A DNA stretch of 64,000 nt from Verrucomicrobia bacterium IMCC26134 (GTDB lineage Bacteria; Verrucomicrobiota; Verrucomicrobiia; Opitutales; Opitutaceae). The stretch is from the NCBI GenBank assembly GCA_000972765.1, contig CP011265.1, positions 2,279,501-2,343,500 on the forward strand, read 5' to 3'. Under the pieces are notes generated by a model. It had not been told where the DNA came from and did not search any database. It saw only the letters and a program-made list of their open reading frames with translations. Positions 33,660-44,091 of the stretch are shown piece by piece. The position numbers and the translations under genes are program-made. Position 1 is the first letter of the stretch. Every line of letters starts with the position of its first letter.

Positions 33660-34436
33660 ATGTCCCTCAAATCCCGTGAAGATATCGTAGCCAACTGGCT
33701 TCCCCGCTACACCGGCGTCCCTTTGGCGGAATTCGGCGACCACATCATCCTCACCAATTTTCAGCTCTACGTAAAACTCTTCGCCCAAAAGCACCGCGTG
33801 CCCATCCGCGGCCGTGACAAGCCCATGCCGAGCGCCACCGCCGGCCGCATCACCATCATCAACTTCGGCATGGGCAGCGCCACCGCCGCCACCGTCATGG
33901 ACCTGCTCTCCGCCGTCTCGCCCAAGGCCGTGCTCTTCCTCGGCAAGTGCGGAGGCATCAAGCACCGCGCCGAGATCGGCGACCTCATCCTCCCCATCGC
34001 CGCCATCCGCGGCGAGGGCACGAGCAACGACTATTTCCCGCCCGAGGTTCCAGCCCTGCCCGCCTTCGCCCTCCAGAAAGCGATCTCCACCACCATCCGC
34101 GACCGCGCGCGCGATTACTGGACCGGGACCGTCTACACCACCAACCGTCGCGTCTGGGAACACGACGAGGACTTCAAGGCCTACCTCAAAAAAATCCGCG
34201 CCATCGCCATCGACATGGAGACCGCGACCATTTTCACCACCGGCTTTTTTAACGAGATCCCCACCGGCGCCCTGCTCCTCGTCTCCGACCAGCCCATGAC
34301 GCCTGACGGCATCAAGACCTCCGTCTCCGACCAGAAAGTCGACACCGCCTACGTCGAGGATCACCTCATGATCGGCATCCAATCGCTCAACCAACTCATC
34401 AACAAGGGCCTCACCGTAAAACACCTGCTCTTCTGA
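33660..34436 (+). CDS. amn: AMP nucleosidase
   Basis: Hydrolyses AMP to adenine and ribose 5-phosphate. The 258-residue protein is the short, single-domain form of the nucleoside phosphorylase (PNP_UDP_1) family. Signatures include TIINFGMGSATAATVMDLL, VLFLGKCGGIKHRAEIGDL, the substrate-binding AIDMETATIFTTGFF and LVSDQPMTPDGIKT. It lacks the N-terminal regulatory domain of the E. coli enzyme. Adenosine deaminase lies 1.5 kb downstream on the other strand, pointing to purine salvage here. Confidence 0.9.
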   Translation: MSLKSREDIVANWLPRYTGVPLAEFGDHIILTNFQLYVKLFAQKHRVPIRGRDKPMPSATAGRITIINFGMGSATAATVMDLLSAVSPKAVLFLGKCGGIKHRAEIGDLILPIAAIRGEGTSNDYFPPEVPALPAFALQKAISTTIRDRARDYWTGTVYTTNRRVWEHDEDFKAYLKKIRAIAIDMETATIFTTGFFNEIPTGALLLVSDQPMTPDGIKTSVSDQKVDTAYVEDHLMIGIQSLNQLINKGLTVKHLLF

Positions 34437-34571
34437 GGCTCATCACGCGGCGGACTGGCCGGACTTTGCGCCACAGGCCGCAAGCCGGTTGGCCTGATTG
34501 ATTTAGCCCCGACTGCGCTCATGCGTTGACGCGACCGCTCGCTTCGTGAAGAAAACACACCACACCACGAC

Positions 34572-35912
34572 ATGAGCAGCCAAGGTTCCGGCCCAGTTCC
34601 CTCCTCCACCCCGAGTTCCGCCACGCCCATCATCAAGCCCACGGACTTGCGCGGCATCCTGCGCTACGTCCCCCGCTTTCAAGGCCAGATCTTCGTCCTC
34701 GCCCTCGATGGCTCGGTCGTCGCCGATGAAAACTTCGGCAACCTACTCGTCGATATCGCCGTTCTCCGCAGCCTCGGCATCAAGGTCGTGCTCGTCCACG
34801 GCATCGGCCACCAGCTCCAGGAGCTCTCCGAGACGCGCAAAATCCCCATCTCGAACCTCGACGGCACCGGCATCACCGACGCCGCCACCCTCGACCTCGC
34901 CATCCGCGCCTCCGCCCGCGTCTCGCACCTCATCCTCGAGGGCCTGACCCAGAACGCCCTGAAATGCGCCATCACCAACGCCGTCCGCGCCCTGCCCGTC
35001 GGCATCTTGCGCGGCGTGGAGCAACTCTTCACCGGCAAGGTGGACCGCATCGACAAGGATTTCCTCAGCCATCTCATCGAGCGCGACATCGTGCCCATCA
35101 TCCAGCCCATCGGCTACGCCCCCGAAGGCCAGTCTTTGCGCATCAACTCCGACTTGCTCGCCGCCGAGGTGGGCGAAGCGCTGGGCGCCTCCAAGGTCAT
35201 CTACCTCGGCGCCCTCGCCGGCCTTGAAATCAACGGCGAGGTGCAACGCGAGATCCCGGTCGATCGCCTGCGCGCCCTGCTCAAGGACAACCCCGGCCAC
35301 ATCGCGCCCGCAGCCCTCAGCAAGGCGCAGCACGCCGTGCGCGCGCTCGAGACCGGCGTCTCCCGCGTGCATCTGGTCGACGGCCGCACCTTCGACGGTC
35401 TCATCAACGAGATTTTCTCCAACGAGGGCGTCGGCACCCTGATCTACGCGAACGACTACCAGCAAATCCGCAAGGCCCGCCGCGCCGACGTGCGCCACAT
35501 CTACAACCTCACCCGCGCGGCCGTCCGTCGCGAGGAACTGCTGCACCGCACGCAGACGATGATCGAGAAACACATCGACCAGTTCTACGTCTTCGAGATC
35601 GACGAGAACATCATCGCCTGCGTCACCCTCACCTTCTACGCGGACAAACCGCAGCTGGCGGAGATCGGGTCGGTGTATGTCATGCCCTTCTACCAGAACC
35701 GCGGCATCGGCCGGAAGCTGATCGAATTCGCCTGCCTGCGCGCCAAAGAACGCGGCGCGACCCAGGCGCTCGCCCTCTCGACCCAGAGCTACTCCTTCTT
35801 CACCTCGGTGATGAACTTCGAGGAGGCCACGACCGCCGTGCTGCCCGAAGCGCGTCTCAAAAGCTACGCCGAGAACGGCCGCAATCCGAAGGTGTTGATC
35901 AAAGCCCTCTGA
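34572..35912 (+). CDS. argA: Amino-acid N-acetyltransferase (N-acetylglutamate synthase)
   Basis: Catalyses the first step of arginine synthesis, acetyl-CoA plus glutamate to N-acetylglutamate. The 446-residue protein has an amino acid kinase-like domain (about 30-290; KVVLVHGIGHQLQE, RINSDLLAAEVGEALGA) and a C-terminal GNAT domain (about 300-446; IGSVYVMPFYQNRGIGRKL is the acetyl-CoA loop). This is the classic ArgA order. No other arg genes adjoin it. The stop codon lies in a small inverted repeat shared with the convergent deaminase gene. Confidence 0.94.
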   Translation: MSSQGSGPVPSSTPSSATPIIKPTDLRGILRYVPRFQGQIFVLALDGSVVADENFGNLLVDIAVLRSLGIKVVLVHGIGHQLQELSETRKIPISNLDGTGITDAATLDLAIRASARVSHLILEGLTQNALKCAITNAVRALPVGILRGVEQLFTGKVDRIDKDFLSHLIERDIVPIIQPIGYAPEGQSLRINSDLLAAEVGEALGASKVIYLGALAGLEINGEVQREIPVDRLRALLKDNPGHIAPAALSKAQHAVRALETGVSRVHLVDGRTFDGLINEIFSNEGVGTLIYANDYQQIRKARRADVRHIYNLTRAAVRREELLHRTQTMIEKHIDQFYVFEIDENIIACVTLTFYADKPQLAEIGSVYVMPFYQNRGIGRKLIEFACLRAKERGATQALALSTQSYSFFTSVMNFEEATTAVLPEARLKSYAENGRNPKVLIKAL

Positions 35913-35924
35913 GCGGCGAATCGC

Positions 35925-36938
35925 TCAAAGCCCCGCCAACCGCGCGACCTCGGCCTGCATCCCGGCGCGGGTGGCGGCAGGCACATCCGCCACGGCCCAG
36001 CCATTGCAGGCGACACGGGCGAGCTCGGCGCGGGTGAAGCCCGCCTCGGTGGCGAGAACGCGGTATTCGTCGAGGAGGGTGTTGTTGAAAACCAGCTGGT
36101 CGTCGGTGCTGACGGTGCAATTCACGCCGGCCGCCATCAAGGAGCGGAGCGGATGGGCGGCCATATCCGGCACCACCTGCAAGCGGACGTTGCTGATCGG
36201 CGTCATATCGAAGGTGACTCCTCGCTCCGCCGCGAGGGCGACCACGGCAGGGTCCTCGATGGCGCGCACGCCGTGCTGCACCCGGGTGACCCCCAGCTGC
36301 TCGATGGCCTCGCGCACGCGGTGGGCGCCGTCGAACTCCCCTGCGTGGCACTTGGTGACCTTGCCGGCGGCGCGAAGACGGGCCCAGACGGGTGCCGTCC
36401 AGGCCTCGGTGGGCGCGGGCTCGTGGCCGTGCAAGTCCACGCCCGCGATGCCCTCCTGGTTTACCAAGTCGTCAATGTGGGCCTGCATCGGGCCGGCGTA
36501 GTCACTGCGCAACATGCCGGCGTAGAGCTTGACCGTGAGCCCGGCCGGCACGGCGGCATGGATGGCGGCGACGATCTCGCGGACGGGAACGTTGATGAAA
36601 TGGGCGACGGCGAGGTGAATGCTGCACTCGACGTAGCGGACATTGGCCACGACATGCTTGGCAAAGGTCAGCCGCGCGGACTCGTGGTAGCGCTCGGGAG
36701 AAGTAAACCACGGCAGGGCGTGACCGAGCAGGATCTCATCGAACTTGGGAAAACTCGGGAAACGGTAATCGGGCGCATGGAAGTAGGGCCGAGAGGGATA
36801 CGTTTCAGGTTTCCAGGCGTGCAGAAGCTCGTAGGGAAGCGAACCGTCGAGATGCAAATGCGTCTCGGTCTTGGGCAGGGCGCGGATGTAGGCGTCCAAG
36901 GCTCCGGCAGTCACGGAAGCGGGGGCGTCCAGGGACAT
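35925..36938 (-). CDS. add: Adenosine deaminase family protein
   Basis: A metal-dependent (beta/alpha)8 deaminase of 337 residues. Metal ligands are in ETHLHLDGS (residues about 21-29), KCHAGEF, and the Asp of [11 protein letters not shown]. The substrate Glu is in CHAGE. The equivalent of the usual P-T-S-N motif reads [11 protein letters not shown]. Adenosine or adenine is the likely substrate, and the amn gene nearby favours purine salvage. It converges on argA with 12 bp between stop codons. Confidence 0.85.
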   Translation of the reverse strand: MSLDAPASVTAGALDAYIRALPKTETHLHLDGSLPYELLHAWKPETYPSRPYFHAPDYRFPSFPKFDEILLGHALPWFTSPERYHESARLTFAKHVVANVRYVECSIHLAVAHFINVPVREIVAAIHAAVPAGLTVKLYAGMLRSDYAGPMQAHIDDLVNQEGIAGVDLHGHEPAPTEAWTAPVWARLRAAGKVTKCHAGEFDGAHRVREAIEQLGVTRVQHGVRAIEDPAVVALAAERGVTFDMTPISNVRLQVVPDMAAHPLRSLMAAGVNCTVSTDDQLVFNNTLLDEYRVLATEAGFTRAELARVACNGWAVADVPAATRAGMQAEVARLAGL

Positions 36939-36973
36939 ATCAACGTATCAAAAAGCGCCGATTGGCGTCTGAA

Positions 36974-38095
36974 TTATTTCCCGCCCAAAAGGTATTCGGG
37001 ATTCAGTTTTTCGAGCGATTTGGGAACGAAATGACCATCCCTGCGGATGAGCTTGCCGTCGAACCAGACCTCGCCGCCGCCGTATTCGGGGCGCTGGATA
37101 TTGACCATGTCCCAGTGGACCTGGCTCTTGTTGCCGTTGCCCACGCCCTCGTAGGCCTGACCTGGGGTGAAGTGGAAGCTGCCGGCGATCTTCTCGTCGA
37201 AGAGGATATCGCGCATGGGCTGGCGGATGTGGGGATTGAAACCGAGGGCAAACTCGCCGACGTAGCGGGCGCCGGGGTCGCTATCGAGGATTTCGTTGAG
37301 GCGTTTCGTGTTGTTCGAGGTGGCCTCGACGATGCGGCCCTTCTTGAAGACGAGGCGGATGTTTTCGAAGGAGGTGCCGAGATAGACGGAGGGCACGTTG
37401 TATTGAATCACGCCCTCGACGGACTCTTTGACGGGACAGGAGAAAACCTCGCCGTCAGGGATGTTGCGTTTGCCGCCGCAGGTCTGGGCGCCGATGCCCT
37501 TGATGGAGAAAGTGAGGTCGGTGCCGGGGCCCTTGAGATGCACGAGGTCGGTCTTGGCCATGAGGAGCTGGAGCGCCTTCATGCCCGGAATCATGCGGGC
37601 GTAGTCGAGGGTGCAGACCTCGAAGTAAAAGTTTTCAAAGGCCTCGGTGCTCATGCCGGCCTGCTGGGCCATGGCGGAGGTGGGCCAGCGGAGGACGACC
37701 CACTTGGTCTTGTTCACGCGGTGGTCGAGCACGGGCTTCATCAAGCGGGCGTAGAGCTGCACGCGGGCTGAGGGCACGTCGGTGGACTCGAAGATATTAT
37801 CCGAGCCGCGCAAGGCGATGTAGGCATCCATTTTCTGCATACGGAGGAGCTCGACCTCGGCTTGAGGGGCGAACTGGGCCTCCTCGGCGCCGAGCATGAG
37901 CTCGCGAGTGACCCGGGCGTGGTGCATCTGCACGATGGGATGGGCGCCGCGGGCGCGGGTGGCGCGCACCAAGGCGATGATCATGGTGTCGGGCACATCG
38001 AAAGCGTCGATGAGCACGCGCTCTCCTCTTTGCAGGTCGCAGGAAAAACTGGTGAGTCCGGCGGCTAGTTTATCGATACGGGAATCGGTGAGCAT
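36974..38095 (-). CDS. M29-family aminopeptidase
   Basis: A 373-residue metallo-aminopeptidase of family M29 (AmpS/aminopeptidase T type), acting in the cytosol on short peptides. Visible motifs are [28 protein letters not shown] with a catalytic Glu, [14 protein letters not shown] and the metal-binding segment [20 protein letters not shown] then VHWDMV. These match the conserved C-terminal half of the family. It starts at the ATG at 38095, directly after lpxK (27 bp), so the two may share a transcript. Confidence 0.9.
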   Translation of the reverse strand: MLTDSRIDKLAAGLTSFSCDLQRGERVLIDAFDVPDTMIIALVRATRARGAHPIVQMHHARVTRELMLGAEEAQFAPQAEVELLRMQKMDAYIALRGSDNIFESTDVPSARVQLYARLMKPVLDHRVNKTKWVVLRWPTSAMAQQAGMSTEAFENFYFEVCTLDYARMIPGMKALQLLMAKTDLVHLKGPGTDLTFSIKGIGAQTCGGKRNIPDGEVFSCPVKESVEGVIQYNVPSVYLGTSFENIRLVFKKGRIVEATSNNTKRLNEILDSDPGARYVGEFALGFNPHIRQPMRDILFDEKIAGSFHFTPGQAYEGVGNGNKSQVHWDMVNIQRPEYGGGEVWFDGKLIRRDGHFVPKSLEKLNPEYLLGGK

Positions 38096-38122
38096 GGGGA
38101 AAGAGGAATGGAAAGTGACACA

Positions 38123-39361
38123 CTAACTTACGGCAAGGGTGCTGCCGCCAGACGCGGACGGCAAGACCGCGCCGACGCCGGCGGGAAAACTAGGCGGAAA
38201 ACAGATGCGACCGACGGCCTCGTCAAAGTTTGCCGCGCCGTGAAGGATATCGATCTCCAGCCGCAGATAATAGATCGGCACCGGGCAAGGCATGCCTTCG
38301 GGGATGCGCACGGCGTCTTTTTCGGTGGTAACGATGTAGTCCACCTTGCGCTCCAAGGCCTCGCTGAAAATCTCCACAAAGTCCTCGTAGGTGAAACGAT
38401 AGTGGTCGAGAAACCGCCGGGCGAAGGCGATGTGGCCCCCGAGATCGCGCACGAAAGCCTCGAAACTCTCCGGCACGGCGATGCCGCTGAAAGCCCCGAC
38501 ATTGCGACCGACAAGATCGGTGAGCGGGCGGCGCTCCCCCGTGCCAGGGGCCTGCAGATACTGGGGCCGGTGGGCACACTCGATGATATCAACGCCGGGG
38601 TTGTGCTGATGGATGAGCTCCTCGAGCTCGGCATCGCGCTGGCCGTCGGACTTGGTGAGGAACACGTAGCTGGCGCGCTTGAGGTGTTTGATCGGTTCGC
38701 GCAGCACTCCGCGGGGCAAGAGCTGGCCGTTGCCGAAAGGGTTGGTTTTATCAACAAGGAGTAGATTCAGGCGGCCCTTGAGCGGAAGGTATTGGAAGCC
38801 ATCGTCGAGGATCAGGGTGTCGCAGCGGAAGCGTTTAATGGCAAAGACACCGGCTTTGACGCGGTCCTTGTCCACCAGCACGACCACCCCGGGGAGGTTG
38901 CGTGCCAGCATGTAGGGCTCGTCGCCCGCCCGCTCGGAATCCAACAACACCCGCTCCCCGTCGCTCACGATGCGCGGCGGCGGCTCGGAGGTGTGCGTGA
39001 GCCAGAACCAGGCTTTTTTCCAAAGCGGCGGGGCCTTGCTGCGGTAACCACGCGAGAGGATGGCGACCTTGCGACCGCGATCACGCAGGGCGCGGGCGAA
39101 CATCTCCACCACCGGCGTCTTGCCTGTGCCGCCGACCGTCAGATTACCCACCACCACCACGAGGCAACCCAGGGGCTGGTCGTGCAGGATACGGGTGCGA
39201 TAGAGCCAGGTGCGGGCCTGCACCACGCCGCTGAAAAGCCAGGACAGGGAGTGCAAAAACACCGCGAAGATCGTCGCCCCCACGCTCTGCCGCCGGTCGT
39301 AGATCACATCTATGGTGAACTGCTCCAGCTCGTTCAGTTTGCGTTTGATCAGGGATGACAT
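38123..39361 (-). CDS. lpxK: Tetraacyldisaccharide 4'-kinase
   Basis: Phosphorylates the 4' position of the lipid A disaccharide at the inner membrane, the step after LpxB. The P-loop is [11 protein letters not shown] (72-82), preceded by a membrane-associating hydrophobic helix (about 27-48). Further motifs are [30 protein letters not shown] and [11 protein letters not shown]. At 412 residues it exceeds the E. coli protein (about 330) through an extended N-terminus and an Ala/Ser tail. It is in a different transcription unit from lpxB, 26 kb away. Confidence 0.93.
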   Translation of the reverse strand: MSSLIKRKLNELEQFTIDVIYDRRQSVGATIFAVFLHSLSWLFSGVVQARTWLYRTRILHDQPLGCLVVVVGNLTVGGTGKTPVVEMFARALRDRGRKVAILSRGYRSKAPPLWKKAWFWLTHTSEPPPRIVSDGERVLLDSERAGDEPYMLARNLPGVVVLVDKDRVKAGVFAIKRFRCDTLILDDGFQYLPLKGRLNLLLVDKTNPFGNGQLLPRGVLREPIKHLKRASYVFLTKSDGQRDAELEELIHQHNPGVDIIECAHRPQYLQAPGTGERRPLTDLVGRNVGAFSGIAVPESFEAFVRDLGGHIAFARRFLDHYRFTYEDFVEIFSEALERKVDYIVTTEKDAVRIPEGMPCPVPIYYLRLEIDILHGAANFDEAVGRICFPPSFPAGVGAVLPSASGGSTLAVS

Positions 39362-39505
39362 TCTGGCGGGTGAAGGATCAGGGAATTCGGTTTGACGGTA
39401 TTTGCGAGGTGACGCTTGTTAAGCCGTTGCGCGCTGCGCGCGGGGGTCAAGCTTCCGCGCGTGGCCCCCAGCATCGATCGTCGCTTCAAACCCACTTTCT
39501 TTACC

Positions 39506-40597
39506 ATGAGCTACAAACTATTCATCCCCGGTCCCATCGCCGTCTCGCAAAAGACGCTCCAAGCCATGGCCCAAGGCATGATCGGCCATCGCAGCCCGGA
39601 CTTCGTCGCGCTTTACAACGCGATCCAGCCCGACCTGCAGGCCCTTTTCTACACCACGGACCCGGTGTATCTCTCCACCAGCTCCGCTTGGGGCGTGATG
39701 GAAGGCGCCCTCCGCAATGTGGTGAAAAAGAAGGTCCTCACCTGCATGAACGGCGCCTTCTCCGACAAGTGGTATGACGTCGCCCTGCGTTGCGGCAAAC
39801 AGGCCACCGCCCTCAAGTCCGAGTGGGGCCAACCGGTCGATCCCGAGGCCGTTCGCCGCGAGCTGGCCACCGGTGCCTACGACGCAGTCACAATCATCCA
39901 CAATGAGACCTCCTGCGGCTGCATGAGCGATATCAAGGCCCTGATGGCCGTCGTCCGCGAGTTCCCCGAGGTCATCTCGATCATCGACACGGTCAGCTCG
40001 TTCTCCGTCGTGCCCATTAAGAAGGACGAACTCGGCATCGACGTGTTGATCACCGGCTCGCAAAAAGCCCTAGCCCTGCCCCCGGGGCTCGCCCTGGTGA
40101 GCGTTTCAAAGCGCACCCTCGAGCGCGCCGCTACGATGGCCGACCGCGGCTACTACTTCGACTTCGTCGAGTTCCAAAAGAACCACGAGGCCGGTATGAC
40201 CCCCAGCACTCCCTGCATCGCCCTGATCTACGCCCTCAAATCAAAGCTCGAGGACATCAAGGCCGAGGGCATCGAGGCCCGCTATGCCCGCCATGCCCGC
40301 CTCAACAAAATGGTGCGAGACCACATCACCGCCAAGGGTTTTACCCTATTCCCGAAGGCCGGCTTCGGCGCCGTCTCCTTGAACTGCTTCGCCAACAACC
40401 TCGGCTACGATCTCTCCGCGCTTAACAAGACGCTCAAGTCCAAGCACCACCTCGTGATCGACGGCGGCTACGGCAAGCTCAAGGGCAAGACCTTCCGCAT
40501 CTCCAACATGGGAGACGAGACCGATGAAACCATCGCCTCCATGCTCAAGTCCTTCGACGCCGCTCTCGCCGAGTGCCCCAAGGCACCCGTCGCTTAA
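39506..40597 (+). CDS. Class V PLP-dependent aminotransferase (serine/alanine-glyoxylate type)
   Basis: A fold-type I aminotransferase of 363 residues, close to serine- or alanine-glyoxylate aminotransferases. The PLP Lys is K187 in TGSQKALALPPGLA and the Asp pairing with the pyridine nitrogen is D161 in SIIDTVSSF. HNETSCGC (about 132-139) is the family loop. MSYKLFIPGPIAVSQKTL is a typical N-terminus, which fixes the ATG at 39506. An upstream start would add a tail without similarity. A strong terminator follows. Confidence 0.9.
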   Translation: MSYKLFIPGPIAVSQKTLQAMAQGMIGHRSPDFVALYNAIQPDLQALFYTTDPVYLSTSSAWGVMEGALRNVVKKKVLTCMNGAFSDKWYDVALRCGKQATALKSEWGQPVDPEAVRRELATGAYDAVTIIHNETSCGCMSDIKALMAVVREFPEVISIIDTVSSFSVVPIKKDELGIDVLITGSQKALALPPGLALVSVSKRTLERAATMADRGYYFDFVEFQKNHEAGMTPSTPCIALIYALKSKLEDIKAEGIEARYARHARLNKMVRDHITAKGFTLFPKAGFGAVSLNCFANNLGYDLSALNKTLKSKHHLVIDGGYGKLKGKTFRISNMGDETDETIASMLKSFDAALAECPKAPVA

Positions 40598-40646
40598 GAC
40601 AACACCCACACAGAGCATACCGAGTTCGGGCATCCCCTTGCCCATC

Positions 40647-40676
40647 AAGCGCTGGCTCACCGCCAGCGCTTTTTTA
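40647..40676 (+). terminator. Rho-independent terminator after the aminotransferase
   Basis: AAGCGCTGGC (40647-40656) and GCCAGCGCTT (40662-40671) form a perfect 10-bp stem with a 5-nt loop, followed by TTTTTATTT. Confidence 0.9.
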
Positions 40677-40689
40677 TTTCCCCATAGTC

Positions 40690-40912
40690 ACTCACCCGCG
40701 GCTTATCGTGAACGAGTAAAACTGAGCACGGGAAAGAAAAACCGCCCTTCCCTGTTCCGATGCCTTTGCCTCGGAGGACGCCTATTTCACGAGTCGGGCG
40801 GGGGTATGCGGCCATGCGCATCTTATATACCCTAGTGATGCCCACTTTCCTGGCCTCGCCGTCTTTTAACCTGAATCCAATGTTGGAACCGAGGACGTGC
40901 AACCGTCCTTTT
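40690..40912 (+). ncRNA. Candidate structured RNA or attenuator between two terminators
   Basis: The gap 40598-41050 contains no gene but has a second terminator-like hairpin, AGGACG (40892-40897) with CGTCCT (40904-40909), followed by TTT. It lies after the aminotransferase terminator and before topB, so a transcript must start between them. Inside, CCGCCC (40742-40747) can pair with GGGCGG (40796-40801), enclosing a TTCCGA/TCGGAG hairpin. A length near 200 nt would suit a small RNA, or a leader attenuator for topB. I cannot match it to a known RNA family. Confidence 0.3.
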
Positions 40913-41050
40913 AGCCATCGACGCCAAGCACCTCCGCTAAAGTTAGATCTCGCAAAACACTGAAAACAAGTTAATTACGCACTCATCTAAAGGCACATCC
41001 TGAAACTAAGCCTTGCTCTCGCCGTTTTAGCACCCTACCCGCTCGCAACC

Positions 41051-43903
41051 ATGAAGTCCCTTGTCATCGCCGAGAAGCCCTCCGTCGCCGCCGACCTTGC
41101 CCGCTCCCTTGGCAAAGTTCCGAAGAAGGGCGATTTCTACGAGAACGACGAGTGGGTGATCTCCTCCGCCGTCGGCCACGTGGTCGAACTCGAGATGCCC
41201 GAGGACATCGATAAAAAGAAATACGGCTTCTGGCGCCTCGAGACCCTTCCCATCATTCCCGAAAAGTTCGGCCTCAAGCCCATCGAGGACTCCAAGGAGA
41301 AATTCTCCCTCCTCAAAAAGCTCCTCGCCCGCAAGGACATCGACCAAGTCATCAACGCTTGCGACGCCGGCCGCGAGGGTGAACTGATCTTCGTTTACCT
41401 CTACCAGCTCGCCAAGGCCAAGCTCCCCGTCAAACGCGCCTGGATGCAGAGCATGACGACCGAGGGCATCAAAAAAGCCTTCGAAAAACTCCGCGACGGT
41501 TCCGATCTCTCCGGTCTCGCCGACGCCGCCCGCTGCCGCTCCGAGAGCGACTGGCTCATCGGCATCAACGGCACCCGAGCCCTCACCAAGCGCATGTTCG
41601 GCTCCAAAGCCGGCAACGTCGCCTCGGTCGGCCGCGTGCAGACCCCCACCCTCGCCATCGTTTACGCCCGCGAACTCGATATCCGCAACTTCAAGCCCCG
41701 AGCCTTCTGGCGCCTCACCGCCAACTTCCAGATCGCCCAAGGCGACTACGAGGGCGTTTACCAAAAGCCCGCCTTCAAGAAGGACGCCGCCAACGACCAC
41801 GACCGAGCCGACCGCCTCTGGCAACAAGCCTCCGCCGAGGCCGTGCTCGCTGATTGCCAACGCAACCCGTCCGCCACCGTCCGCGACGAGAAAAAGCCCA
41901 CCACCCAGGCCTCCCCGCGCCTCTACGATCTGACCACCCTCCAGCGCGAGGCCAACGGCCGCTTCGGCCTATCCGCCCGCCGCACCCTGCAAATCGCCCA
42001 AGCCCTCTACGAGCGCCACAAGCTCATCACCTACCCCCGCACCGACGCCCGCGCCCTGCCCGAGGACTACGCCGCCACCGTGCGCGAGACCATGCAGGCG
42101 CTCTCCGGCGATCTCTCCGCCCACGCCGCCAAGGTCGTCCAGTCCGGCTGGATCCGCCCCGGCAACAAGAAGATTTTCAACAACGCCCAGATCTCGGATC
42201 ACTTTGCCATCATCCCCACCACCGCCGAGCCCAAGTCGCTCGATGAGATGGAAGCCAAGGTCTACGACATGATCGCGCGCCGCTTCGTCGCCGCCTTCTA
42301 CCCCGAAGCCCAGTTCGACGTTACGACCCGCATCTCCACCGTCGCCGGCAAACACGATTTCAAAACCGAGGGCAAGGTCCTCACCGAGGCCGGCTGGCTC
42401 GCCGTTTACGGCAAATCCGCCGCGCTCGACGACGACATCACCGGCGCCGACTCCTCCGGAAAAAAAGAGGCCACCGGCTCCTCCAAGCCTCTCCCCGCCC
42501 TCTCCCCCGCCGACGCCGCCAAGGCCAAAACCCTCGACACCATCCTCCACGCCGAGTCCACCAAGCCCCCCGCCCGCTACACGGAAGCCACCCTGCTCTC
42601 CGCCATGGAAGGCGCCGGTAAACTCGTCGAGGACGAGGACATGGCCGAGGCCATGAAGGAACGCGGCCTCGGCACGCCCGCCACCCGCGCCGACACCATC
42701 GACGGCCTCATCAATCAGAAATACATGGATCGCCAACAACGCGAACTCGTGCCCACTCCCAAGGCCGAGTCGCTCATCCAGTTCCTCGTCGCGGTCAAAG
42801 CCGAGGCTCTCACCTCCCCCGCCATGACCGGAGAGTGGGAATTTAAACTCCGCCAGATGGAACAAGGCCGCGTCAAACGCGACGACTTCATGAAGGAGGT
42901 CATCGCCCAAACCGAGGGCATCGTGGAGCGCGTCAAGGCCTTCGAGGAGGACGAGTCCAACTCCCGCACCACCGACATCATCTCGCCCACCGACGGCAAA
43001 CCGATGTTCGAGACCCTCCGCGGCTTCAAAACCCAGGACGGCACCCTCATGATCTACAAGGTGATGACCGGCCGAAAAATCGAAGAGTCCGAGGTGCGCC
43101 AGCTCGTCACCACCGGCGAGGTCGGACCGCTCGACGGCTTCGTCTCCCCGCGCAACGGCGCCCGTTTCGCCGCCAAGCTGAAGATCGTGGACAACGAGAA
43201 AGCCAAAGAACCCGGTGGCAAAAAAGTCACCATGGACTTCGGCGACAAACTCGACGTCTCCGATCTCGTCCCCTTCTGGACCGCGCCCAAGACCGGCGCC
43301 GAACTCTGCGAGGCTCCCACCAAATATATCCTCCGCGAGAAAAATACCGAAGGCGCCTGGGAGCAGACTTTTTCGCTCTCCCGCATCCTTTGCAAACGCG
43401 AGCTCACGCGTGACGACCTCATCACCTGCATCACCACCGGACGGACCCCGCTGATCGAGAACTTCACCAGCAAGTTCAACCGCCCCTTCAAGGCCTACCT
43501 AGTCCGCGCCGGCGCCAAGGCCAACTTCGAGTTTCCGCCCCGCGAGCCCAAAACCGGCAAAGACGGCAAGCCCGTCGAGCGCAAAGCCAAGGCCAAGCTC
43601 GACCTCTCCGCCGCAATCAAGCTCGGCCCCAGCGCCTCACACAAAGACGGCGAACTCTACCAGACCGACGACGCTTACATCGTGGCCAAGCCCGGTGCCG
43701 ACGACGCCCCCCGAGCCGTCTTCACCACCAAGCTCGAGGTCTGCGGCAAAAAACTCCCCGTCGAAGAGATTCAGCTCCTGCTCGCCGAGGGTAAATCCAA
43801 TCTTATCGACGGCTTCATGTCCAAGGCCGGCCGCGCCTTCAGCGCCTACCTCGTCCTCTCCAAGGACAAGAAGAAAGCCGACTTCGAGTTCCCTCCCCGC
43901 TAA
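41051..43903 (+). CDS. topB: DNA topoisomerase III (type IA) with extended C-terminus
   Basis: A single-strand-passing type IA topoisomerase that decatenates and resolves recombination intermediates. The TOPRIM domain has KSLVIAEKPSVAADLARSL (1-20) and ACDAGREGELIF with the acidic metal ligands. The active-site Tyr is Y328 in LITYPRTDARALPED. The 950 residues exceed E. coli TopB because of a C-terminal region with at least three Topo_C-type repeats, each ending in FEFPPR or a similar beta motif (for example NRPFKAYLV and GRAFSAYLV). No zinc-finger Cys clusters are visible. Confidence 0.93.
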   Translation: MKSLVIAEKPSVAADLARSLGKVPKKGDFYENDEWVISSAVGHVVELEMPEDIDKKKYGFWRLETLPIIPEKFGLKPIEDSKEKFSLLKKLLARKDIDQVINACDAGREGELIFVYLYQLAKAKLPVKRAWMQSMTTEGIKKAFEKLRDGSDLSGLADAARCRSESDWLIGINGTRALTKRMFGSKAGNVASVGRVQTPTLAIVYARELDIRNFKPRAFWRLTANFQIAQGDYEGVYQKPAFKKDAANDHDRADRLWQQASAEAVLADCQRNPSATVRDEKKPTTQASPRLYDLTTLQREANGRFGLSARRTLQIAQALYERHKLITYPRTDARALPEDYAATVRETMQALSGDLSAHAAKVVQSGWIRPGNKKIFNNAQISDHFAIIPTTAEPKSLDEMEAKVYDMIARRFVAAFYPEAQFDVTTRISTVAGKHDFKTEGKVLTEAGWLAVYGKSAALDDDITGADSSGKKEATGSSKPLPALSPADAAKAKTLDTILHAESTKPPARYTEATLLSAMEGAGKLVEDEDMAEAMKERGLGTPATRADTIDGLINQKYMDRQQRELVPTPKAESLIQFLVAVKAEALTSPAMTGEWEFKLRQMEQGRVKRDDFMKEVIAQTEGIVERVKAFEEDESNSRTTDIISPTDGKPMFETLRGFKTQDGTLMIYKVMTGRKIEESEVRQLVTTGEVGPLDGFVSPRNGARFAAKLKIVDNEKAKEPGGKKVTMDFGDKLDVSDLVPFWTAPKTGAELCEAPTKYILREKNTEGAWEQTFSLSRILCKRELTRDDLITCITTGRTPLIENFTSKFNRPFKAYLVRAGAKANFEFPPREPKTGKDGKPVERKAKAKLDLSAAIKLGPSASHKDGELYQTDDAYIVAKPGADDAPRAVFTTKLEVCGKKLPVEEIQLLLAEGKSNLIDGFMSKAGRAFSAYLVLSKDKKKADFEFPPR

Positions 43904-44091
43904 GGAGAAAAAGCGGCACCTCACCGCGTCGATTACCTCAAGCATTTGGCTCTAGCGTCGATTCTTGCTCGGGCCCGGCTTGTAACGGGCAGCGCGGTGT
44001 AATATCGAGCTGCTTTCGTAACCCTTGCGACTGCACGGCGTCTTTCAGCGGTAGTAGCACCCATGCTTCGTTCCTCCCCTCTCCTTACGCC

